Below are positions 26,267 to 33,161 of a stretch of 44,097 nt of DNA, in pieces. The DNA is from an uncultured Eubacteriales bacterium (GTDB lineage: Bacteria; Bacillota; Clostridia; Oscillospirales; CAG-272), in contig CAJLCI010000021.1 in the NCBI GenBank assembly GCA_905205065.1, positions 1 through 44,097 on the forward strand, read 5' to 3'. Under the pieces are notes generated by a model. The model was not told the DNA's origin. It saw nothing but the letters and a program-made list of their open reading frames with translations, and ran no database searches. Each line of letters begins with the position of its first letter. Within the stretch, counting starts at the first letter, position 1. A program made the position numbers and the translations under genes.

Positions 26267-27457
26267 TTATTTGATTTTTCTACATTCCATATAAAAGCGT
26301 TTGTCAAGTGCTTCTCCCATTGAAAAAGACTTTCGCGGGAGTATTCCATGCTCTTTTATGTACGGAAATAACTCATTTTTTTTCATTCCGCTGAAAAGAA
26401 ACCCGACGGTATTTTCTTTTTGACAAATGCTTCGAAGGGATTCCTCTCCGTGTATGTAATCTACTGTCACTTGAGGTTGGCTTTTAATATAGCTGTTTAT
26501 AAAATTTTGAAGTTCTTCAACAGGAAAAGAAGGACAGCAGATTTCTGTATTAAGATTTTTGGAAATTATATCAAGCTTAGACGTACAGCTGCCGCTGCGG
26601 ACATACCTTTCAAAATGTCGCTTTGCGCATAAGGCAACATTTCTTGCATCAGCATTGAACAAAACACGGTAAATGGGTTCGAAACAAAGAGTGGAATCAT
26701 GTATATTAACGATTTCAACAAGTGCGTATCTATTTAACTTAGTAGGATTCTGTCTGTAACACTCTGCCGCGGTTGCAAGTGAATGATTCCCGTCGCCAAC
26801 GGCAAAAAGCATTGGATTTTTTGAATCACCAAGACGTGAAATAGAATTTAATACCTGCTCCTGAGTGCTTTTGGAAATCAACTTTCCCTTTAAATGTCCG
26901 GCTCCTGTCATAAGGTCAAAATCGTATATAGTTTCCAAACAATGACCGGTCAGCGGTTCAATAACCGTTTTCTCAGGATCATCAATGAGAAGCATTACAT
27001 GCGGCAGTTCCAGCGGGGCATCCCGGCGAATTTTTACCCTCGGCGGAATCCTTTCCGGAACGGTTTCTTCCGTTGCTCTGACTGCCGTTCTTGCATTAGG
27101 AGAATAGTCATATGCTTCGAGATCGATCGCTCCGATGATTCCCCGGCGTATTTTACCGTTAGAAAGTGTTCTCTCAACATAGACCATTGAGTCCTTGTAT
27201 TCTATAAATACTTTGTTTTCAAGATACTCGTTCATTTTTTTGTTAATGTCAAGAATACGTTTGTCATTATTGCTTTCAAGATAAATTTCAGGAAGCGTGA
27301 TATGAAAAGCGGAAGCTTTTCCTTCGGTAATTTGTGAAACGTTTTCCCAATACGCCGGTTCAGAAGTAAACTGATCACAGGCTATGGTCGAAAAGTATTC
27401 CGGCTCTTTAGCCGGTATGAGAATGTTTGCTGGTTTCAGCGGTAATTGATGTAGCAT
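26267..27457 (-). CDS. DUF1015 family protein
   Basis: Conserved protein of unknown biochemical role, common in Clostridia and other bacteria. 396 residues, usual length. Recognised by the family layout: an N-terminal PAKEPEYFSTIACDQFTSEPAYW block (proteins of this family commonly begin with a Pro-rich stretch and a YDV/CDQ motif), TFHITLPEIYL-like FHITLPEIYL, YVERTLSNGKIRRGIIGAIDLEAYDY, PERIPPRVKIRRDAPLELPHVMLLIDD, then VGDGNHSLATAAECYR, which is the most conserved segment. No signal peptide or membrane helix. Minus strand, converging on polC. AGGAG lies about 10 bases before its ATG. I do not assign a function. Confidence 0.85.
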   Translation of the reverse strand: MLHQLPLKPANILIPAKEPEYFSTIACDQFTSEPAYWENVSQITEGKASAFHITLPEIYLESNNDKRILDINKKMNEYLENKVFIEYKDSMVYVERTLSNGKIRRGIIGAIDLEAYDYSPNARTAVRATEETVPERIPPRVKIRRDAPLELPHVMLLIDDPEKTVIEPLTGHCLETIYDFDLMTGAGHLKGKLISKSTQEQVLNSISRLGDSKNPMLFAVGDGNHSLATAAECYRQNPTKLNRYALVEIVNIHDSTLCFEPIYRVLFNADARNVALCAKRHFERYVRSGSCTSKLDIISKNLNTEICCPSFPVEELQNFINSYIKSQPQVTVDYIHGEESLRSICQKENTVGFLFSGMKKNELFPYIKEHGILPRKSFSMGEALDKRFYMECRKIK

Positions 27458-27493
27458 GTTATGGAACTCCTATTTTATTTACGTATAAAATAT

Positions 27494-27523
27494 ATTATAC
27501 ATCTTTTTAATTCAATGTTCAAC
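27494..27523 (-). promoter_or_regulatory. Sigma-A promoter for the DUF1015 gene
   Basis: Read on the minus strand: TTGAAC, 17-base spacer ending at the TATAAT complementary to 27494-27499. It lies about 40 bases upstream of the start codon. Confidence 0.7.
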
Positions 27524-27589
27524 ACTTTTATATAAATTTATCTTCTGTTTTTTCTATAATATGTAGTGTGTAAATTCCATTCAGAAGGC

Positions 27590-27700
27590 GTTCCGGCGTT
27601 GCGTAGTAGCGCAATTGGAAAAAGTGAGCATGGCATGTCTGCAAATACCAACGACTTTACGGCCGTAGATGTCCCTTTTTTAGATATAAAGAGTGAAAGC
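27590..27700 (-). repeat. Short dispersed element copy between thiT and the DUF1015 gene (element D)
   Basis: On the minus strand it reads GGCCGTAAAGTCGTTGG, then CTCACTTTTTCC (complement of 27617-27629), then a hairpin TTGCG-ctacta-CGCAA. It has one recognisable repeat unit and the shared tail. The rest of the 300-base spacer holds only the DUF1015 promoter. Confidence 0.6.
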
Positions 27701-27758
27701 CAATAATATATGCTTGGAGTTAGTTCTGAAAGCCGACTTTTTGCCCGAAGTATTCGAT

Positions 27759-28346
27759 TTAGCTGTATTTATCCGAATATTTTAACGTGAGAAGTATAAC
27801 CGGTGATGCGGCAAGAATCAGAATTGTTTCAGGAGCAAGATATGAAATTTGATAAATAAATGAGTACATCCATTTTGAATACTTAAAAACAGTATCATTC
27901 CATGAGCCGCTTTTTGTGATTTCATACCAAATAAATCCTCCGCATAAAAAATGAGATATAAATCGGAGTATGCAGGCATTAAGAGAGCCGATTATTACAG
28001 TCGGAAGAGTCACTTTTTTTCGTTTGTAGAAGCCTGTAATCCCAAGAGCTGTAAAGGCAATAATGTAATCAAGCATAATGCAAACGGCTATTCCTGACGG
28101 AGTGGGTACATATGTTACCGCAGAAAGTCCGAACAGAAGCTGGAGAATAGAAAATACGAAGGCAGAACCAAATCCCCATGACGGGCCGTATTTGAATCCT
28201 AAAAACAGAATCGGAGCCATTGAAAAAAGAGTTACCGAGCCTCCGAGGGGCGAGTCGTAAAGCTTAACAAAGGAAAGGGCAGTGCCGAGAGCAATCATGA
28301 CCGCACATATTGCTATTTTTTTAGTTTTTTCTTTTGTTTTACTCAT
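27759..28346 (-). CDS. thiT: Thiamine-specific ECF transporter S-component ThiT
   Basis: Membrane substrate-binding component that captures thiamine and docks with a shared energy-coupling (EcfA/A'/T) module encoded elsewhere. 195 residues, six predicted helices. Signatures of the ThiT family: ALGTALSFVKLYDSPLGGSVTLFSMAPILFLGFKYGPSWG near the N-terminus, YVPTPSGIAVCIMLDYIIAF, and the C-terminal thiamine pocket region SHFLCGGFIWYE and KWMYSFIYQISYLAPE, rich in Trp/Tyr. I looked for a TPP riboswitch in the short region upstream and found none. A promoter overlapping that of the divergent tRNA gene is possible (TTGTCA, 17 bases, AATAAT on the minus strand, 28386-28414). Confidence 0.9.
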   Translation of the reverse strand: MSKTKEKTKKIAICAVMIALGTALSFVKLYDSPLGGSVTLFSMAPILFLGFKYGPSWGFGSAFVFSILQLLFGLSAVTYVPTPSGIAVCIMLDYIIAFTALGITGFYKRKKVTLPTVIIGSLNACILRFISHFLCGGFIWYEITKSGSWNDTVFKYSKWMYSFIYQISYLAPETILILAASPVILLTLKYSDKYS

Positions 28347-28407
28347 GTTACATTATATGCCTTTCATTGTATTCGATTTCTGAATATTATTTTTTTATTA
28401 AAACGTA

Positions 28408-28436
28408 TTGACAAACACGGATTTATTTGCTATAAT
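28408..28436 (+). promoter_or_regulatory. Consensus sigma-A promoter for tRNA-Gln
   Basis: TTGACA (28408-28413), exactly 17 bases, TATAAT (28431-28436); the mature tRNA begins 18 bases after the -10 box. The -35 overlaps a possible divergent -35 for thiT. Confidence 0.85.
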
Positions 28437-28454
28437 AATATGCGTTAAAGATAT

Positions 28455-28528
28455 TGCGGAATTGTGTAATGGCAGCACGGCAGACTCTGACTCTGTTTGT
28501 GAGGGTTCAAATCCTTCTTCCGCAGCCA
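28455..28528 (+). tRNA. tRNA-Gln (anticodon CTG)
   Basis: The acceptor arm TGCGGAA pairs with TTCCGCA; the anticodon stem CAGA/TCTG encloses loop CTCTGAC with anticodon CTG, decoding CAG; the T arm contains GGTTCAAATCC. The discriminator base is G and CCA is encoded. 74 bases including CCA. It has its own promoter and terminator, so it is a single-gene unit. Confidence 0.95.
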
Positions 28529-28536
28529 CTTGCAGG

Positions 28537-28568
28537 ACCCGGAGCCAGTGTGTGCTCCGGGTTCTTTT
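28537..28568 (+). terminator. Terminator after tRNA-Gln
   Basis: ACCCGGAGC (28537-28545) pairs perfectly with GCTCCGGGT (28554-28562), followed by TCTTTTA. A textbook intrinsic terminator 8 bases after the CCA end. Confidence 0.92.
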
Positions 28569-28635
28569 ATATTTGAATTTTTTTGCGTTAAAGTGGTATT
28601 ATTATAGTCTTTAGACGGCTGGATACCCTCGATAC

Positions 28636-28735
28636 TAAAAAGATGTTTGCGTCTGTGAGGCGTTCGTCTCTATTTTTAGGCAGCGGTCTTTACTCACTTT
28701 TTCCGGTAGTGATGCAATAATGCCGTTGAGATGCT
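28636..28735 (+). repeat. Dispersed element copy after tRNA-Gln (element E)
   Basis: Two repeat units (AAAAGATGTTTGC and GTCTGTGAGGCGTTC) are followed by GTCTCTATTTTTAGGCA and the shared tail CTCACTTTTTCC (28693-28704), CGGTAGTG, ATGCCG. This aligns by eye with element A over about 75 bases. Confidence 0.7.
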
Positions 28736-28769
28736 ATATTCCAGAGCTGCGCTCTTTACCTAATATTAA

Positions 28770-28798
28770 TTGCAAATTTAACAGAAATATGTTATCAT
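28770..28798 (+). promoter_or_regulatory. Probable promoter for sbcD-sbcC
   Basis: TTGCAA (28770-28775), 17-base spacer, TATCAT (28793-28798). It leaves a leader of about 190 bases before sbcD, in which I see no defined structure. Confidence 0.5.
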
Positions 28799-28993
28799 AT
28801 ATAAAATGATAAATTGTTAATTCGAGTTAAATAGATAATTAATTAAATAAAGGGCCTGCGGGAATACAGTTTGCCGGTTTTAAGTCTCGGAGATCTCATA
28901 CTTTATCCGTAAGCTGTTAGACAATGCGACTGAAAATTTTTTATTTAGTATTATTCTTTGAAAGGACAGCTGTGGGGACAGCTTATTACAGAA

Positions 28994-30133
28994 ATGAAAC
29001 TTATTCATATTTCAGATCTTCATCTTGGAAAACGTATCTATGATTTTTCAATGACGGATGAACAGGAATATATTTTGAATGAAATAATTGCAATAACAGA
29101 CCGCGAAAAACCTGAAGCGCTGATAATTGCAGGGGATATTTATGATAAATCAGTACCTTCCTCGGAGGCAGTTTTGATTTTTGATAATTTTCTGTACAAG
29201 CTTTCTCAAAGAGGACTTAAGGTGTTTGTTATCAGCGGAAACCACGATTCTCCTGAAAGAATTGCTTTCGGAGGAAGACTGATGAATACCAGCGGCGTAT
29301 ACATGTCGCCGGTATACAGCGGAAAAACCGAATCGATTTCTTTGTCTGATAAATACGGTATGGTTAATATATATATGCTGCCATTTTTTAAACCGGCTGC
29401 AGTCCGCGGCTTTTTTCCGGATTCTGAAATTATTACGTATACCGACGCCGTCCGCGCGGCTGTCGGTCAGATGAAATTAGATGTGACGCAGAGAAATATT
29501 CTTATAGCGCATCAGTTTGTAACGGGCGCAGCGCGTACGGAATCGGAGGATATTTCGGTAGGCGGTACTGACGGTGTTGATATGTCGGTATTTTCGGAAT
29601 TTGATTATGTCGCTCTTGGACATATCCACCGCGCGCAGAAATGCGGAAACGAGAGAATCCGTTATTGCGGAACGCCGCTAAAGTATTCATTTTCGGAATC
29701 AGGTGATCAGAAGTCAGTTACAGTAATCGAACTAAAAGAAAAAAACGATTTGAACATTAGGACTGTAGATCTTTGTCCATTGCATGATTTATTTGAGATA
29801 AAGGGCTGTTATGATGAGATTTCTTCAAAAAAGTTCTATGAAAATTCATCTTTCAGAGAATCGTTTCTTCACATTACGCTGACGGATGAAGAAGAAATTC
29901 CATATGCGGCAGAAAAATTACGTGTTATTTATAATAGGCTAATGAAGCTTGATTATGATAACACACGGACGCGAAGTCGTAATATTGTAAGCAATGATTC
30001 GGATATCAAGGAGCAGCAATCACCGTCAGAGCTTTTTTCGGCGTTGTACGAGATTCAGAATAACACGCCGATGTCCTGCGGTCAGATGGAATATGTAAAT
30101 GAATTGATTGATACTATTTGGTCGGACAGATAA
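28994..30133 (+). CDS. sbcD: Exonuclease SbcCD, nuclease subunit SbcD
   Basis: Mre11-type Mn2+-dependent nuclease that with SbcC opens hairpins and processes double-strand ends. About 379 residues. Phosphoesterase motifs in order: ISDLHLGKR (motif I, DxH), AGDIYDKSVP (GDxxD), SGNHDSPER (GNHD), LIAHQFVTG and ALGHIHRAQ (GHxH). The C-terminal SbcC-contacting domain follows. The frame opens earlier (TTG 28958), but ATG 28994 gives the canonical MKLIHISDLHLGK start, although the nearest G-rich site (GGGGA, 28974-28978) is 15 bases away. sbcC follows after 114 bases. Confidence 0.94.
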   Translation: MKLIHISDLHLGKRIYDFSMTDEQEYILNEIIAITDREKPEALIIAGDIYDKSVPSSEAVLIFDNFLYKLSQRGLKVFVISGNHDSPERIAFGGRLMNTSGVYMSPVYSGKTESISLSDKYGMVNIYMLPFFKPAAVRGFFPDSEIITYTDAVRAAVGQMKLDVTQRNILIAHQFVTGAARTESEDISVGGTDGVDMSVFSEFDYVALGHIHRAQKCGNERIRYCGTPLKYSFSESGDQKSVTVIELKEKNDLNIRTVDLCPLHDLFEIKGCYDEISSKKFYENSSFRESFLHITLTDEEEIPYAAEKLRVIYNRLMKLDYDNTRTRSRNIVSNDSDIKEQQSPSELFSALYEIQNNTPMSCGQMEYVNELIDTIWSDR

Positions 30134-30247
30134 AACTTTTATGAAATATAGTTTTTACAGTGGATAAGACAAGTCGGGAAACACCGGGGATTTGCATCTA
30201 TAAAATTTGGTGGAATGGTTTTATTCTGCGTAAAGAAAGGAAAATCT

Positions 30248-33016
30248 ATGAGACCTATAAAATTGACAATGTCTGCATTTGGTCCTTATGCGGATGAGGA
30301 AACTCTTGATTTCGGGAAGCTCGGCAATAATGCAGTCTATTTGATTACCGGCGACACGGGAGCCGGTAAAACGACAATTTTTGATGCAATAACCTTTGCT
30401 CTTTTCGGGGAAGCAAGCGGCAAAGTACGCGAGCCGAATATGTTTCGTTCAAAGTATGCTGACGCAAAAACTTCGACTGAGGTTATTCTGACCTTTGCAA
30501 GCGGAGAAAAAATTTACACAGTCCGGCGCAATCCTGAGTATATGCGCGAATCCCGCCGCGGCGAAGGCTTGACTACTCAAAAGGCTGCGGCCGAATTAAT
30601 CTGTCCCGGCGGTCGTGTTGTAACTAAAAGGAATGAGGTAAACAGCGCGATAATAGAGATTCTGGGTATGACGAAGAGTCAATTTACGCAGATTGCAATG
30701 ATTGCACAGGGTGATTTTCTGAAGCTACTTCTTTCCACTACAGAAGAACGCAAGGCTATTTTTCGCAGAATTTTTTGTACCGAACCGTATAGAATGCTTC
30801 AGGAAAAATTAAAAGCCGATTATTTGCAGCTTGACAGCAGATATAAATATTTATATAAAAGCACAGAGGATAGCGTTGATGAAATTATCTTCTCAGGGGA
30901 AGAAGACGATGTATTTCGGACATTTAAAGAATCGGAAAACGGATTATTTGATTTTGCGGATATTTTGGAGACGTTAAAGCTGCAGATCGGACGGGATGAA
31001 CACAATGTCAGTGTACTTACGGAGAGAATCTCAAAAATCGATGAAACAATTATTGAGATTACCAAATCATTGGCCGAGGCGGAGAATATAAGAATTATCA
31101 AGGAAAACATAAAAAAACTCGGTGATGAACTGAAAAAAAACGAGGCTGAGGCCAAAATATTGGAAGAACGTCTAAACGAGGCGAAGCTTAATTATTCGGG
31201 GCTTCAGGATATAGACAAAAGAATAAATAATATTGATTCGGAGCTTCCCGAATACGATATACTTGTAAAATATCAGACAGAGCTTGACGACGTTATGTCT
31301 TCACTTAAATTGAAAATCAAATACAAACAGGAGAAGCAGAATGCGCTTTTTTTAATTTCAGATTGGCTCGATAAATCGCAGGCGGAATTGAAAAGTCTTG
31401 AGCATTCGGGAGAGAATGTCTTAGCTATGAGTGCTGAAATTGAGAAATGCGAGAATAGAAAGAAGGAGCTGTCCGAGGTTTTCGGGCTGATGCTTGAATA
31501 CAGAGAGCTTGAAAAAGAGACCGAATTATCTAAGGAAAAGTATCGCCTGGCGGTTTCCGAATCAGAAAAACATACAGCGGCATACAATGATGTATTTAAG
31601 GCTTATCTTGATGGACAGGCTGGAATTCTTGCAAACGAGCTGTCGGAAGGAACGCCGTGCCCGGTATGCGGATCCGTTGCTCATCCTAAGCCTGCAGTAA
31701 TTTGTGAGAAAACTCCGGATAGTATGGAGCTTGAAAAATGCCGTGAGGCTATGAATACCGCACAGGAAGCTGCAAAGAAAGCAAGCTCGGAAACCGGTAT
31801 AAAAATAGGAAAGTTTGAATTACTCGGAAAAAATATAGAGACGCGTCTATTAAATATTTCATCTGATCTTTGCTTGAAAGATGCGGCCTACGATATTGAC
31901 AGACTTATAAGAAATGAAGAAAAAGTTATTGCCGGGGCGAAAGAGAGACTTAAAACCGAACAGGAACGAATGAAACGGAAAAATGAACTGTCTGATCAGG
32001 TATATGAGCGTCAGTCTGAAAAGGAAGATTTGATAAAGCAAATTGGGGAGCTGTCTGAAAATATTGCCGCTTTGCAGGGAAGTGCCGAGTCTCTTAAGCT
32101 TCGGAAAGAAGAGTCATCTTTACGTCTTCGTTATGAAACAAGGGACGCTGCCGTGGCAGAAAGAAATTTACTTGCAGGTAAACGGGAGCAGATAAGCAAA
32201 GCTTTTGAAAAAGCGGATTCGGAATATAACTCATGCAGAAACAGGGTTTTTGAAAGACTCGGAAGAATAAAGGAATTGGAGCGCCAGCTTGAGGGAAAAG
32301 ATGAAATTGACGCCGATTTAAAATTGTCTGAAAAGAACAAGCTTACGGATAAGAAAAATGATTATATGTCTCGGAGGGAAATGCTGAATGCAAAGCTGCA
32401 CAATAACCGTTTGATTTTTGATAAAATATGCCGGAATATTGAAGAGCTTTCAGAAACAGAGAAAAAATTAATGTCGGTCAAGAGTCTTTCCGAAACTGCA
32501 AACGGAAATATTGCCGGAAAGGAGAAGATTATGCTTGAGGCATATGTTCAAATGCGGTATTTTGACAGAATTATCGATAGGGCAAATTTGAGACTTATGG
32601 CAATGTCTGACGGACGGTATGAGCTGAAAAGGCAAACTGAAGCAGATAATAACAGAAGTCAGAGTGGACTTGACCTTGATGTAATTGATCATTATAACAA
32701 CACTGAGAGAAGCGTTAAAACGCTTTCCGGAGGCGAATCCTTTAAGGCTTCGCTCGCTCTTGCGCTCGGCCTTTCAGACGAGGTTCAGTCATCGTCCGGA
32801 GGTATTCGTCTTGAAACAATGTTTATTGACGAAGGCTTCGGATCTCTTGATGAGGAATCACTTTCCCAGGCACTCAAAGTTCTGACCGAGCTCGGCGATG
32901 GAAATCGCAGCGTTGCCATTATTTCTCATGTTGCTGAACTTAAAGAAAGAATTGACAAACAGGTTGTAGTTACGAAAAATAAATTTGGCGGAAGTAAAAT
33001 TTCAGTGTTGATTTAA
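30248..33016 (+). CDS. sbcC: Exonuclease SbcCD, ATPase subunit SbcC
   Basis: Rad50-like SMC-family ATPase partner of SbcD. About 922 residues. Walker A is GDTGAGKTT near the N-terminus; two long coiled-coil arms flank a zinc hook CPVCGSVAHPKP (first Cys about residue 471); the C-terminus has the ABC signature LSGGESF and Walker B LETMFIDEGFGSLDEE. All ATPase parts are intact. ATG 30248 lies about 8 bases after AGAAAGGA; an upstream ATG at 30215 lacks a site. The hook Cys-x-x-Cys implies dimerisation through Zn, as in the family. It is likely co-transcribed with sbcD. Confidence 0.95.
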   Translation: MRPIKLTMSAFGPYADEETLDFGKLGNNAVYLITGDTGAGKTTIFDAITFALFGEASGKVREPNMFRSKYADAKTSTEVILTFASGEKIYTVRRNPEYMRESRRGEGLTTQKAAAELICPGGRVVTKRNEVNSAIIEILGMTKSQFTQIAMIAQGDFLKLLLSTTEERKAIFRRIFCTEPYRMLQEKLKADYLQLDSRYKYLYKSTEDSVDEIIFSGEEDDVFRTFKESENGLFDFADILETLKLQIGRDEHNVSVLTERISKIDETIIEITKSLAEAENIRIIKENIKKLGDELKKNEAEAKILEERLNEAKLNYSGLQDIDKRINNIDSELPEYDILVKYQTELDDVMSSLKLKIKYKQEKQNALFLISDWLDKSQAELKSLEHSGENVLAMSAEIEKCENRKKELSEVFGLMLEYRELEKETELSKEKYRLAVSESEKHTAAYNDVFKAYLDGQAGILANELSEGTPCPVCGSVAHPKPAVICEKTPDSMELEKCREAMNTAQEAAKKASSETGIKIGKFELLGKNIETRLLNISSDLCLKDAAYDIDRLIRNEEKVIAGAKERLKTEQERMKRKNELSDQVYERQSEKEDLIKQIGELSENIAALQGSAESLKLRKEESSLRLRYETRDAAVAERNLLAGKREQISKAFEKADSEYNSCRNRVFERLGRIKELERQLEGKDEIDADLKLSEKNKLTDKKNDYMSRREMLNAKLHNNRLIFDKICRNIEELSETEKKLMSVKSLSETANGNIAGKEKIMLEAYVQMRYFDRIIDRANLRLMAMSDGRYELKRQTEADNNRSQSGLDLDVIDHYNNTERSVKTLSGGESFKASLALALGLSDEVQSSSGGIRLETMFIDEGFGSLDEESLSQALKVLTELGDGNRSVAIISHVAELKERIDKQVVVTKNKFGGSKISVLI

Positions 33017-33161
33017 CTTAGTTTATTATAAATATTGTATAAAAAACATTTCCGAACAACTTGTATCGGGCAGTTATTTTTATTTAAGACGCAGATGTCC
33101 TGTTGTTTAGTAAATGTATTTCATATGAAAGGAAGCTTTTTATAAAGCGGTAAACATAAAA

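Noticed and set aside
27700..28450. TPP riboswitch for thiT
   Set aside because: The upstream region is short and lacks the conserved CTGAGA and ACCTGATCTGGATAATGCC-like segments.
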